A stretch of DNA of 64,000 bases from Deltaproteobacteria bacterium (GCA_021848385.1 JAJZUQ010000011.1:1-64000); one strand, 5' to 3'; counted from the stretch's first letter, positions 7,546 to 16,016 are shown. The notes: generated by a model from the sequence alone, not told the origin. Translations and numbers: made by a program.

Positions 7546-8106
7546 ATGAAAGCACAGATGAAAGGGTTTATGCTGGTACTGGTTGGTTCGGCGCTGTTTG
7601 CCGGTGGATGCGCCAAGGAGGAGATGGTCAAGAAGGATGAGGGGGTTGCCCCTGTTGCAGCAGCCAAGCCTGCCCCCGTTGCGGCGGCGAAAGCCGATGT
7701 GATCAAACCCCAGACGGTAAAGGTTGACACTCCGCAGACCACCCAGCCTGCCGCTGTGGCACAGCTGAAACAGGAGTTGGAGGCGATTTACTTCGATTTC
7801 GATGCGTCGGGCCTTTCTTCAACGTCCCGTACCACGCTCACGAAGAATGCTGAGCTGCTGAAAAAGGATTCCACTGCCAACGTCAGGATCGAAGGGAACT
7901 GTGACGAGCGCGGTTCCGACGAATACAACCTCGCACTGGGTGAGCGACGTGCCAAGGCTGCCGCCAAGTACCTGATCACCTTGGGGGTAGCAAAGAGCCG
8001 CATCGCCACCATCAGCTACGGTAAGGAAAAGCCTGCGGATCCCGGCCACAACGAAGCTGCCTGGGCCAAGAACAGAAGGGACGAGTTTGTGCTGAACGCG
8101 AAGTGA
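7546..8106 (+). CDS. pal: Peptidoglycan-associated lipoprotein (OmpA-like)
   Basis: Pal anchors the outer membrane to peptidoglycan as part of the Tol-Pal system. The 186-residue precursor has a lipoprotein signal peptide ending in the lipobox LFAGGC (Cys about residue 21). An Ala/Pro-rich linker follows, then a C-terminal OmpA domain (about 75-186). The domain has IYFDFDASGLSSTSR, the peptidoglycan-binding EGNCDERGSDEYNLALGERR and ITTISYGKEKPADPGHN-like motifs. ATG 7546 has AAGGAG (7533-7538) at good distance; the ATG at 7540 is too close to it. The usual tolB and ybgF neighbours are not in the window, so this is a solitary or split copy. Confidence 0.9.
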   Translation: MKAQMKGFMLVLVGSALFAGGCAKEEMVKKDEGVAPVAAAKPAPVAAAKADVIKPQTVKVDTPQTTQPAAVAQLKQELEAIYFDFDASGLSSTSRTTLTKNAELLKKDSTANVRIEGNCDERGSDEYNLALGERRAKAAAKYLITLGVAKSRIATISYGKEKPADPGHNEAAWAKNRRDEFVLNAK

Positions 8107-8117
8107 TGCATGCCCGC

Positions 8118-8155
8118 AGGCCCTGTGCCAGGGTAGACATCCTCGCACAGGGCCT
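8118..8155. terminator. Hairpin between convergent pal and zinc-ribbon genes
   Basis: An 11-bp perfect stem, AGGCCCTGTGC (8118-8128) with GCACAGGGCCT (8145-8155). It lies between two convergent genes and probably ends transcripts from both sides. The T-tract is poor on each strand. Confidence 0.65.
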
Positions 8156-8211
8156 TGTTACAGTTTCCCCCTTTCGAGGGAACGTGCCTGAAACGATAAC
8201 GTAACGTGTTT

Positions 8212-9279
8212 TTACATGTTTATGCCGGTGACAATCTGGACCTGCCGGTTCGTGGGGTCGTTCTTCTTCTCTGACGGATAAAGGCCCTTGATCTTGCACA
8301 GGATGTCGAGACCCTGGAGCCGTGTGGGCCAATCGGGCTTCTCCACCCCTTCCACGTATCTTGTCGCCTCACAGACTTCCTGAACCATTCTCACCACGTA
8401 GTCATCGCTTAGTCCACTCTGGTCGAGCAGCATCGTGATCTCCCGGTCGGGTTGCTGCAGCATCATTTGTCTACCCTTCTGATCATCGGTGATAATCTCT
8501 TGAACGGGCTGCCGAGCCGGTCTGCCGGTCTGCGTCACAACTGCAGGGTTTGATGCGATTCGTTCGAAGTCAGATGGGGCAGCGCTGTTCGCCGATTTGC
8601 CGAAGACATCAGACGGAGCCTGTGACCCTTCAGTTGCGCGTTCCTGCGCACCAACCAATCTGGCCGGTCCCTGGTTCTCGCCAAGGCCCCTGGCGGTGGA
8701 TTGCTGCTCCGGAGATTTAGTGAACGGCGTGTTCTCCGGGCTGACCTCTGTATACGCAGAACTGCCGGTGGCGATCTCATCTTCTTCGTTAATTTCCTGG
8801 ACTTCATAAGGCATTTCGTCAAGTTCCTGTCGTCCCGAGGTCCTGCCGTCTGCCGTGGAGCTGGCGGCTGTCACTGCATTCATGGTTTCATCGGGGGCGG
8901 GTTCATCTTTACCTTCATCGGCAAAGAAGCTTGAAAAGTCCCAGCTGGAGCCAGCGGACGCTTGTGTGTTTACTGCTGACGCTGGAGATGAGGCGGCAGG
9001 TCTCGGATTGATCTCTTCTTTTTTGGGTGCCGCTTGCCCGGTAAGAGGCGGTGTGTCAGAGCGTTCAGCAGTCTTCATCAGCTCCGGCGCCGGTTTGGTG
9101 GAGGCGGTGTCACCTGCGGTCCCGCTCGTGCCCTTGACAGGGGAATCCGCTATGCTCTGTTCCTTCTTAAGGTGGAAGCGGTGCGAACAGATAGTACAGC
9201 GGGCTATGACACCTGCATCAGGTATCTTGGATTCATCGACTCTCAACGTGCTTCCACATTTTTCACAATTGACGACCAT
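8212..9279 (-). CDS. MJ0042-type zinc-ribbon protein with terminase-like tail
   Basis: The 355-residue protein starts with a zinc-ribbon/MJ0042 domain of two CxxC pairs (NCEKCGSTLRVDESKIP ... ARCTICSHRFHL, residues 4-35). A long low-complexity Ala/Ser/Pro/Glu-rich middle follows (about 40-260). The conserved-looking C-terminus (about 275-355) includes SGLSDDYVVRMVQEVCEATR and LDILCKIKGLYPSEK, which resembles small-terminase-like proteins that bind DNA. The ATG at 9279 is the only suitable start. A DNA- or protein-binding cytoplasmic role is possible, but no function can be assigned. Confidence 0.75.
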   Translation of the reverse strand: MVVNCEKCGSTLRVDESKIPDAGVIARCTICSHRFHLKKEQSIADSPVKGTSGTAGDTASTKPAPELMKTAERSDTPPLTGQAAPKKEEINPRPAASSPASAVNTQASAGSSWDFSSFFADEGKDEPAPDETMNAVTAASSTADGRTSGRQELDEMPYEVQEINEEDEIATGSSAYTEVSPENTPFTKSPEQQSTARGLGENQGPARLVGAQERATEGSQAPSDVFGKSANSAAPSDFERIASNPAVVTQTGRPARQPVQEIITDDQKGRQMMLQQPDREITMLLDQSGLSDDYVVRMVQEVCEATRYVEGVEKPDWPTRLQGLDILCKIKGLYPSEKKNDPTNRQVQIVTGINM

Positions 9280-9643
9280 GCTCTTCTCCGCTAGCTTGCT
9301 GGAATCTCTCTATAATGCCATACGGCCTGCCGCTTGGGCATCCCGCTCCGTCGGTATAATCTGTTGCTTTCAAGAACGGTCAAATATAACACATTACCGT
9401 CAGCCAAAGTCCGACAAACTCATGTCAAACGGTCATTATTTGTTTATATCTGAATTGGGAAAAAGTGTCAATTATGGCGAGCTTTGTTCGTTAAGGGGGG
9501 TGTTTTCCCCCCTGCAGGGAACATATGGTGGTGAGCTGGTTTTGCTTACGGGCAAAAGACCGCATTATGAGGGGTGAAAGGTGAAGAGGCTGGGGAAAAA
9601 TTAAAGGGGCGGTTGCCTGGCGTGGACGGCCGCCCCATCTTGT
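9280..9643. other. Gene-poor spacer upstream of the zinc-ribbon gene
   Basis: No convincing gene in this 364-bp stretch. It contains a short G/C hairpin without a T-run (9494-9513; AGGGGGG/CCCCCCT) and, at its right end, the terminator of the 51-residue gene. A 51-codon plus-strand frame starting at 9422 lacks a ribosome site and is not called. Confidence 0.6.
9596..9636 (-). terminator. Intrinsic terminator of the 51-residue gene
   Basis: Read on the minus strand, GGGGCGG (9636-9630) pairs with CCGCCCC (9612-9606). TTTAATTTTT follows immediately. It is placed 8 bp after the stop codon of the small gene. Confidence 0.8.
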
Positions 9644-9799
9644 TTATTCCTTGTCGTCGGGCCACCTGTGCATGCAGTAGGGGCACTCCTCAGCGCCATG
9701 GGGGATGGTGTCCCTCAGTTGTTCCTTTTCCTTGACTGCAGAGCAGCGCTTTGAGACAGGGAATGTGTGGATGGTGTTCTCCTTGACGAAGTAGAGCAT
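9644..9799 (-). CDS. 51-residue Cys-containing small protein
   Basis: This short gene encodes MLYFVKENTIHTFPVSKRCS at its start and ends in ECPYCMHRWPDDKE, with a CPYC pair that could bind metal or form a disulfide. It is supported by a complete set of signals: promoter TTGACA-17-TACTTT (9887-9859), ribosome site AGGAG about 9-10 nt before the ATG, and a tight intrinsic terminator. The composition is charged and soluble, with no signal peptide. I do not know a function. It lies divergent from the MATE exporter gene with a 138-bp spacer. Confidence 0.8.
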   Translation of the reverse strand: MLYFVKENTIHTFPVSKRCSAVKEKEQLRDTIPHGAEECPYCMHRWPDDKE

Positions 9800-9858
9800 G
9801 ATCTAGTTTCTCCTTTCCTGAGAATGATATGCCGCCGATAACGACCGGCTGTACCAGA

Positions 9859-9887
9859 AAAGTATGACATTCATGTGCGTTTGTCAA
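9859..9887 (-). promoter_or_regulatory. Promoter of the 51-residue gene
   Basis: On the minus strand, TTGACA (9887-9882), a 17-bp spacer and TACTTT (9864-9859). The predicted start of transcription is near 9852. Confidence 0.7.
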
Positions 9888-9904
9888 TGGCGACCCGTCG
9901 AGCA

Positions 9905-9932
9905 TTGACTCTACGGTCCTCCACGGTATAGT
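9905..9932 (+). promoter_or_regulatory. Promoter abutting the MATE start codon
   Basis: TTGACT (9905-9910), a 16-bp spacer and TATAGT (9927-9932). The expected transcription start (about 9938-9940) coincides with the first ATG of the MATE gene. Confidence 0.65.
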
Positions 9933-9937
9933 GGTGC

Positions 9938-11323
9938 ATGATGAACGATGCGCCTGCTGCCAATAACCACAATAACCACCTTCTGACCGACCCCGTACCC
10001 CGTCTGCTGCTCCGGTTGTCGGTGCCGGTGGGGATCGGCTTCTTCTTCAACACCATGTTCAACGTGGTGGATACCTTCTACGGCGGTCTCGTCTCCACCC
10101 AGGCACTGGCGGTCATGTCCCTCGCCTTCCCCACCTTCTTTGTCGTCATCGCCGTGGGGGCAGGCATCTCCACCGGCGCTACCGCCCTCATCGGCCATGC
10201 CCTGGGCGGGGGGGCGCAGGCGGATGCGTGCCGCTTCAGCGTGCAGTCCATCTCCTTCGGCCTCCTCCATGGCCTCCTCCTCTCCCTTGCAGGACCGTTG
10301 CTGACGCCGTTCCTGTTTCGCTGGTTCGGAGCGGAGGGTGAGTATCTCTCCCAGGCCCTGTCCTACATCAATGTGCTCCTCGCAGGGGCGGTCTTTTTCA
10401 TCTTCAACCAGGTGCTCAACGCGAGCCTCAACGCATCGGGGGACACAAAGAGCTTCCGCAACTTCCTCGTGACCGGCTTCTTTCTCAATCTTGTCTATGA
10501 CCCCTGGTTCCTGTTCGGCGGCTTCGGCGTTCCCCCCCTGGGGCTCCCTGGCATCGCCTGGGCGACGGTGGCGGTGCAGGTCTGCGGCAATATCTACCTG
10601 CTGACCCGGGTTCGCCGTACCGGCCTCCTGGCCGGGTTCCAACCCTCCCACCTCCTTCCCCGGCGGCAGACCTACATCGACCTGGCCCGGCAGGGGTTTC
10701 CCGCCAGCCTCAACATGCTGACCGTTGCAATCGGTATATTCGTCATCACCTGGTTCCTGGGGCGGTTCGGCAAGGACGCCGTCGCCGCTTACGGTATCGC
10801 CGCCCGGCTCGAACAGATGGCGCTTCTGCCGGTCATGGGGTTGAACATCGCCACCCTGGCCCTCGTTGCCCAGAACAGCGGCGCAGGCATGACGGGACGG
10901 GTGCGGGAGACCATCAAGGGGGCGCTGGTGCGGGGTGTCTGCGCCATGGTAGGGGTTGCTTGCATTTTTTTCTTTTTCGCCGACCGGCTGGTGCAGCTCT
11001 TCACCCATGACCCCCGGGTCATCGCCGTCGGCACCAGCTACCTCCATGTGGCGGCGTTTGTCTTCTGCGCCTATGTGATTCTCTACATCAACGTCTTTGC
11101 GCTGCAGGGGCTCAAACGCCCACAATTTGCCATCTTGATCGGCCTCTATCGACAGTTTCTGCTGCCGTTGCCGGTGTTCTATCTCTTCTCCCGTTATTTT
11201 GGCTGGGGGGTCAAGGGTATCTGGTGGGGGATTTTTCTCATCACCTGGAGTGCTGCACTCATCTCCATCGTCTATATCCGGCGAGTGATGAGGGAGTTGC
11301 CGGAGGAAAAGGGGAGGGCTTGA
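9938..11323 (+). CDS. MATE-family multidrug/toxin efflux protein
   Basis: An inner-membrane antiporter of the MATE (NorM/DinF-like) family, expected to export organic cations using a Na+ or H+ gradient. At 461 residues with about 12 hydrophobic segments it matches the family. It has the two repeated halves, with VPVGIGFFFNTMFNVVDTFY near the start and the second-half counterpart GFPASLNMLTVAIG near residue 250. Two in-frame ATGs (9938, 9941) are candidate starts and neither has a ribosome site. The upstream promoter would start the mRNA at about this point. The next gene overlaps its stop codon (TGATG), so the two are co-translated. Confidence 0.92.
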   Translation: MMNDAPAANNHNNHLLTDPVPRLLLRLSVPVGIGFFFNTMFNVVDTFYGGLVSTQALAVMSLAFPTFFVVIAVGAGISTGATALIGHALGGGAQADACRFSVQSISFGLLHGLLLSLAGPLLTPFLFRWFGAEGEYLSQALSYINVLLAGAVFFIFNQVLNASLNASGDTKSFRNFLVTGFFLNLVYDPWFLFGGFGVPPLGLPGIAWATVAVQVCGNIYLLTRVRRTGLLAGFQPSHLLPRRQTYIDLARQGFPASLNMLTVAIGIFVITWFLGRFGKDAVAAYGIAARLEQMALLPVMGLNIATLALVAQNSGAGMTGRVRETIKGALVRGVCAMVGVACIFFFFADRLVQLFTHDPRVIAVGTSYLHVAAFVFCAYVILYINVFALQGLKRPQFAILIGLYRQFLLPLPVFYLFSRYFGWGVKGIWWGIFLITWSAALISIVYIRRVMRELPEEKGRA

Positions 11324-12093
11324 TGCGATTTGTTCCGAGCGTACTGTTGATAGCTGTCTCGCTGGGGGTACTGGCAGGTGTAGTGTCTGTGGTTGAGCCC
11401 GACACTGCTATTGCCCAGACCGTGCCGGAGAAACTCGTCTACGAACTGAGCTGGACTGGCATTCCTGTCGGGACGGCCACCCAGGAGATCACGGAGGAAG
11501 GAAATGTCCGGCGGATCGTTTCCACCGCCCGTTCCAACGACTGGCTTTCTGTCTTCTTTCCCGTGGGTGACCGGATCGAGAGCACGCTGGCCCGGGTGGG
11601 CGCACCTTTCCCTGGACTTACCCGTTACTATCGTATGCAGATAAGAGAGGGGGGGCATCGCCGGGACCGGGAGATCGACTTCGATCAGGTGGGGGGAAAC
11701 GCCGTTTACCACGACCGGCGTTCCGGCGAAAAAAAGGACATTCCCCTCGTCCCTCCTGTTTTCGATATTTACGGGAGCTTTTACTACGTGCGGTTTCTCC
11801 CTCTTGAGGTGGGGAAATCATTTGTGGTGACAGTGCTCGACGGCAAGAAGGTGGAGCAGGTAGAAGTGCGGGTGCTCCGGAAGGAGAAGCTGAAGACCGC
11901 CCTGGGGGAACTGGATACCATCGTCATTCGCCCCATGGTAAAGTCTGAGGGGGTTTTCGAAGGGAAGGGGTCGGTGCACATCTGGCTGACTGACGACCAT
12001 CGCCGCATCCCGGTCCGGGCCCAGACCAAGGTCACGGTGGGGAGCGTCATCGCTAACCTCATTGGGGGGAGTTACGGTCCGGCACCCCGGTAA
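11323..12093 (+). CDS. DUF3108 exported protein
   Basis: The 256-residue protein has a signal peptide (FVPSVLLIAVSLGVLAGVV, cleavage near AIA-Q). A DUF3108 beta-rich domain covers most of the rest: LVYELSWTGIPVGTATQEI at the start, a central FDIYGSFYYVRFLPLEVG and a C-terminal HIWLTDDHRRIPVRAQTK. The family is periplasmic, with no settled biochemical function as far as I know. Its ATG overlaps the MATE stop by one base, implying translational coupling. Ordinary Geobacter-like codon use. Confidence 0.88.
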   Translation: MRFVPSVLLIAVSLGVLAGVVSVVEPDTAIAQTVPEKLVYELSWTGIPVGTATQEITEEGNVRRIVSTARSNDWLSVFFPVGDRIESTLARVGAPFPGLTRYYRMQIREGGHRRDREIDFDQVGGNAVYHDRRSGEKKDIPLVPPVFDIYGSFYYVRFLPLEVGKSFVVTVLDGKKVEQVEVRVLRKEKLKTALGELDTIVIRPMVKSEGVFEGKGSVHIWLTDDHRRIPVRAQTKVTVGSVIANLIGGSYGPAPR

Positions 12094-12125
12094 ACGGCTC
12101 GGTGGTTGATCCAAAAAGCAATCTT

Positions 12126-12251
12126 ACGCAACGAACGCAACGAACGCAACGTAGAGTCGAGCAGTCATCAAAATGGAGCCATCACCAGGTTCGTTGGCGT
12201 TAACACTCTGTTAAGTATCTTTATCTCGTAGCGTTCGTTGCGTCGTCGCGT
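12126..12251. repeat. Inverted AACGAACGC repeats after DUF3108 / radical SAM
   Basis: The left arm, 12126-12156, has tandem ACGCAACGA units ending in GTAGAG. The right arm, 12225-12251, is the reverse complement (CTCGTAGCGTTCGTTGCG). The right arm overlaps the last codons of the radical SAM gene on the minus strand. Confidence 0.7.
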
Positions 12252-14016
12252 GATCAGATGCGTTTATTTCGGCAATCTCCACCGACAGTCCCCTGCCGGG
12301 GGCCGAAACATAGACGAACAAGAGCTCGACCTTCTCTTCCGGCCAGGGCGGAGTGCGGTAGTCCCGGGCAAACCTGCGGCTGATCCACCGTACCCTGCCT
12401 GCCGCGTCACCTCCCCGCTGCCGGGCCAGTTCCAGCGCTCGATCCTTCACTCCCGGACACTTGCTTCCTTCATCTTCCTTCAGAAAAAACGCCAGTTCCC
12501 GTCCCCCCGGGTAGTCGGTCAGACAGAGGTCGTAGCAGAGGGCGTCCCGGATATTCTCCCTCGCTTCCAGCGGCGCAACCTCGTTAGCGCAGCGCCAGAA
12601 CGCAGCGAAGAGATCGTGCAGGGAGAGGGTAAGGGGGATATCCGCCCGTTCCCAAAATTCCGCTATGGCGGCGAAGATCCGGGCAGATGGGGTAGTTTTC
12701 TCCCAGGCGGCAAGGGCGGTGGCGAACCGGCCGCTGTTGTACACGAGATCCAGCAGCCGGGCAATGGTCTCGATCCGGCCGATTTCGCCGTAGCTGAGCC
12801 AGGGGGTGGTGAGTATCTTGTAGGGTGGGGTGGCGGAGAAGCGGTAACCTTCCTCCCGGGCGATGGCGCGCATGGGTGACCCCTTGAGCACCTTGAGCGG
12901 CTCCACCTGGATGTGAAAAGCCGTCGTTTCCCGTCTGCCGGTGCCGGGGGAGAGGAGGTCGAATACCTGCTGCAGCGAGCGGAGGAAACCGTCGAAATCC
13001 TCGTGGGGGAGCCCCGCCACGAGATCGAGGTGGACTGTGACGGCCGTTTCAGTGACGAGCCGCCGGACGTTGGCGAAAAGCCGCGTGAGGTCCGAGCTCC
13101 GCCCGACCCGGTCGAGGGTCTCCTCCCCCTCGGACTGGACGCCGATCTCGAACCGGAACCAACCGGCCGATACCTGCTTCAGCAGTTCGATGTTTTCGTC
13201 GGTCAGGAGGTCGGCGGCGATCTCGAAATGGAAGGCACTCTCCCGGTTGTGATCGAGGATGTACTCCCAGATCCGGTTGGCCCGCACCGCGTCGTAGTTG
13301 AAGGTCCGGTCCACCAGCTTCACGGTCCTGACCCCTGCAGCCATGAGGAGATTCAGGTCGGCCTCGATGCGGTCCGGGGAGTAGCTTCGCACCCCCTTCT
13401 CCAGGGAGGACATGCAGAAGGCGCAGGAAAAGGGACAGCCGCGGGAGGTCTCGTAGTAGATGAGCGGCTTGGAGAGATCCACCAGCCCTGCGGCGAAGGG
13501 GGAGGGGAGGGTGTCCAGATCGGCCACCGGCGTCCGCTCCGGGTTGGCGACGATCTCCCCACCCGTTCGGAAGGTGATTCCCTCAACCTCGGACAGCCCG
13601 GCCGCCGCATCCTCCCAGGTAGCTGTGCCGGCCAAGGCCTGGAGGGTATCCCGGAAGGAAGATTCCCCTTCCCCCCGGATCACCATGTCCACCGCGGGGT
13701 TGTGTCCCATCAGCTCGAACACCCCGTGGGACGCCTCCGGCCCACCCAGAACAATAACGGTGCCGGGTCGGAGCTGTTTCAGGTCGGCGGCAAGCTTCAG
13801 GGTTGCCTCAATGTTCCAGATGTAGCAGGAAAAGGCAACCAGGCCGGCCTCCTCTGCCACCAGCCGGCGGAGTACACCGTCCGCCGGTTCGTTCACCGTA
13901 AATTCACGGATAACGAACACCGTATCCGGCAGACCGGCGCAGGCGGCGGCGAGGCAGGGGAGGGCCAGGGAGGCGTGGACGTACTTGGCGTGGAGGGTTG
14001 CAAGGAGGACTTTCAT
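12211..14016 (-). CDS. B12-binding-domain radical SAM protein (DUF4080)
   Basis: The 601-residue protein has an N-terminal cobalamin-binding-like domain (about 1-140, with VIVLGGPEAS). A radical SAM core follows, with the cluster motif SRGCPFSCAFC (about residue 190). The C-terminal region (about 360-600) is typical of DUF4080 proteins. It should bind a 4Fe-4S cluster and SAM; the substrate is unknown. The ATG at 14016 gives MKVLLATLHAKYVHASLALP, the normal family start. The last codons (DHATTQRTLRDKDT) are encoded by the AACGAACGC repeat, so the natural C-terminus may have been replaced. Confidence 0.9.
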   Translation of the reverse strand: MKVLLATLHAKYVHASLALPCLAAACAGLPDTVFVIREFTVNEPADGVLRRLVAEEAGLVAFSCYIWNIEATLKLAADLKQLRPGTVIVLGGPEASHGVFELMGHNPAVDMVIRGEGESSFRDTLQALAGTATWEDAAAGLSEVEGITFRTGGEIVANPERTPVADLDTLPSPFAAGLVDLSKPLIYYETSRGCPFSCAFCMSSLEKGVRSYSPDRIEADLNLLMAAGVRTVKLVDRTFNYDAVRANRIWEYILDHNRESAFHFEIAADLLTDENIELLKQVSAGWFRFEIGVQSEGEETLDRVGRSSDLTRLFANVRRLVTETAVTVHLDLVAGLPHEDFDGFLRSLQQVFDLLSPGTGRRETTAFHIQVEPLKVLKGSPMRAIAREEGYRFSATPPYKILTTPWLSYGEIGRIETIARLLDLVYNSGRFATALAAWEKTTPSARIFAAIAEFWERADIPLTLSLHDLFAAFWRCANEVAPLEARENIRDALCYDLCLTDYPGGRELAFFLKEDEGSKCPGVKDRALELARQRGGDAAGRVRWISRRFARDYRTPPWPEEKVELLFVYVSAPGRGLSVEIAEINASDHATTQRTLRDKDT

Positions 14017-14093
14017 GGGAGAAATTGTAGCCGAAGGGGAGGGGGAAGACCAGCGAAAGTTGATCTCCGATTGCGTTCAGGTTTTATATAAGT

Positions 14094-15380
14094 TCAGGCG
14101 TTCTTTCCGTTAATTACACCGCATATCCCGTTGCACAGCGTATCCAGCTCACCAGGGGAGGTAATGAACGGCGGCATGGTATACACGAGCTTTCCGAACG
14201 GCCGCAACCAGATTCCCGCAGCCACGAAGCGTTGCTGAATCTGCTCCATGTTCACCGGTTCTTTCATTTCCACCACGCCAATCGCCCCCAGAACACGGAC
14301 CTCGGCTACCGAATCGGTGTGTTGCAACGGCAGCAGTTTTTCTTTCAAGGTCTTCTCGATGGACAAAACCTTCTTCTGCCAATCGCTCCGCAGAAGAAGT
14401 CCAGTGCTGGCCAACGCTGTGGCGCAGGCCAGGGGATTGGCCATGAATGTGGGGCCGTGCATGAAAACGCCGGGCGCGCCGTCCGAAATGGTAGAGGCCA
14501 CATCCTGCGTGCATAACGTGGCGGCGAGGGTGAGATATCCTCCCGTGAGCGCTTTTCCCACGCACATGATGTCGGGAGAGATGCCCGCATGCTCGCAGGC
14601 AAAGAGTTTTCCGCTTCGGCCAAAGCCTGTTGCTATTTCGTCGGCGATAAGCAGGATGTTGTATTTCGTGCAAAGCCGGCGTACCTGCTTCAGATATTCG
14701 GGATGGTAAAACCGCATTCCGCCCGCGCCCTGGACAATTGGTTCGAGGATGAACGCGGCAATGTTCTCGTGGCTTTGCTGCAGAAAGGCATCAACCTCGC
14801 TGGTTTCCGTCCCATCAAAAGCATCGTAGAAGCCGGAACGGGGTGCAGGCAAAAAATACTGCTTTGCCAGGTTTTTATTGAAAATGGCATGCATACCTGT
14901 GTCAGGGTCGGAAACGGACATGGCATGCCAGGTGTCGCCATGATAGCCGCAACGGACGGTAACGAACGCATGCTTTGCGTTGCACGAACGGGAATGCCAG
15001 TATTGAAGCGCCATTTTCATGGCCACTTCCACGGCTACCGACCCCGAATCGCTGAAGAAAACATGCTCCAGGCCGGCCGGCGTGATGTCGATCAGAAGTT
15101 CCGCCAGTTCCACGGCCGGCCGATGGGTCAGGCCGCCAAACATAACGTGCGACATGCACCCGATCTGGTCGGTCATTGCGGCGTTAATTACCGGGTGGTT
15201 GTAGCCGTGAATGGCGGACCACCAGCTCGACATGCCGTCAATCAGGCGCCGTCCGTCCATAAACTCAAGATAAACCCCCTCGGCTTTTGCCACCGGATAG
15301 CATTTCAGCGCTTTCACAGCCGAAGTGTAGGGGTGCCAGATGTGCGCCCTGTCGTAATCAAGAAGCTCCTGTTCAGTCAT
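14094..15380 (-). CDS. bioA: Adenosylmethionine-8-amino-7-oxononanoate aminotransferase
   Basis: BioA uses SAM as amino donor to make 7,8-diaminopelargonate in biotin synthesis (PLP enzyme). At 428 residues it has the normal length. Motifs seen include [44 protein letters not shown], the [19 protein letters not shown] stretch, and the PLP-lysine motif GKALTGG (about residue 275). The sequence closely follows the E. coli-type enzyme as I recall it. No other bio gene is present. It lies 23 bp downstream of ccdB on the same strand, so it may be expressed with the toxin-antitoxin pair. Confidence 0.95.
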   Translation of the reverse strand: MTEQELLDYDRAHIWHPYTSAVKALKCYPVAKAEGVYLEFMDGRRLIDGMSSWWSAIHGYNHPVINAAMTDQIGCMSHVMFGGLTHRPAVELAELLIDITPAGLEHVFFSDSGSVAVEVAMKMALQYWHSRSCNAKHAFVTVRCGYHGDTWHAMSVSDPDTGMHAIFNKNLAKQYFLPAPRSGFYDAFDGTETSEVDAFLQQSHENIAAFILEPIVQGAGGMRFYHPEYLKQVRRLCTKYNILLIADEIATGFGRSGKLFACEHAGISPDIMCVGKALTGGYLTLAATLCTQDVASTISDGAPGVFMHGPTFMANPLACATALASTGLLLRSDWQKKVLSIEKTLKEKLLPLQHTDSVAEVRVLGAIGVVEMKEPVNMEQIQQRFVAAGIWLRPFGKLVYTMPPFITSPGELDTLCNGICGVINGKNA

Positions 15381-15403
15381 CGTTAACCTCTCTTGACCTC
15401 CTG

Positions 15404-15718
15404 TTAAAAACCGGTGAACAGAAAATCAAGCGCTGCAATAATTTCGTTTCGCTGTTCCTTGAGCGAGCAGACCTTTTCACCCAGGACATGGAGACTGACG
15501 CCGGCAAGTTCAGCAGTCGACATCACCACAGGGGTCCGTTTTATTTTGAATCGGGGATTGAGATGTTTGGCTGTTTTGCCGAAAATCGAGTCAGCAATCA
15601 GCGGTACAACCACGCGCGTTGTCAGGTTGTCGAGTAAATCTGCCTGTACGTCGAGCAAATAGGGGATGGACTCTTTTGTTGCGGGATTCGGGTTTGCATA
15701 TACATCGAACTGCGCCAT
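15404..15718 (-). CDS. ccdB: CcdB-type toxin
   Basis: The 104-residue protein matches the CcdB family (F-plasmid CcdB is 101 residues): [27 protein letters not shown] start region, [10 protein letters not shown], and the terminal helix [14 protein letters not shown]. The family poisons DNA gyrase. The terminal Trp-Gly-Ile of F-plasmid CcdB is Thr-Gly-Phe here, a type seen in chromosomal relatives, so activity on gyrase should not be assumed. Its ATG overlaps the ccdA stop by one base. Confidence 0.93.
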   Translation of the reverse strand: MAQFDVYANPNPATKESIPYLLDVQADLLDNLTTRVVVPLIADSIFGKTAKHLNPRFKIKRTPVVMSTAELAGVSLHVLGEKVCSLKEQRNEIIAALDFLFTGF

Positions 15719-15966
15719 CAGAAACGCCTCAAGCCGTCACTGAATGTGCCACATGCCTCTATGCGGCGATTATAATCTCCGATGGCCTCTCCGTTCTCCT
15801 CCTGCCATTTGCGGCACTTTTCCTCACGCAGCAACTCGGCAAGTCGTAACTCCAGAGCTTGTGAAAGGTTTATATGACGTTCTTTGGCTTGACGGAGCAG
15901 GTCGCTGTTAATGCTGAGGTTGGTGGCTTTTTTGGGAGCGGCTTGATCGAAAAATCTGGTTTGCAT
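15718..15966 (-). CDS. ccdA: CcdA-type antitoxin
   Basis: An 82-residue antitoxin. The N-terminal half is a ribbon-helix-helix-like DNA-binding region (KKATNLSINSDLLRQAKERH, INLSQALELRLAELL). The acidic/basic C-terminal tail, KWQEENGEAIGDYNRRIEAC, should wrap the toxin. ATG 15966 is chosen because AAGGAA lies at proper distance; an upstream in-frame start at 15999 has none. It should autoregulate the operon together with CcdB. Confidence 0.9.
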   Translation of the reverse strand: MQTRFFDQAAPKKATNLSINSDLLRQAKERHINLSQALELRLAELLREEKCRKWQEENGEAIGDYNRRIEACGTFSDGLRRF

Positions 15967-15988
15967 TGTGGGTTCCTTATGCGGATTG

Positions 15989-16016
15989 ATTATGCGCATA
16001 GTTTATCCCTTGCCAA
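15989..16016 (-). promoter_or_regulatory. ccdAB promoter with internal palindrome
   Basis: On the minus strand, TTGGCA (16016-16011), a 16-bp spacer and CATAAT (15994-15989). The perfect palindrome TATGCGCATA (15991-16000) overlaps the -10 and spacer and is a likely CcdA operator. Confidence 0.65.

Noticed and set aside
9422..9577. Plus-strand 51-codon frame starting MSNGHYLFISELGKS
   Set aside because: No ribosome site or promoter, overlaps a G/C hairpin, and no family resemblance.
9911..11125. Minus-strand frame (404 codons) opposite the MATE gene
   Set aside because: Charged low-complexity translation (Gly, Glu, His, Arg) antisense to a well-supported transporter.
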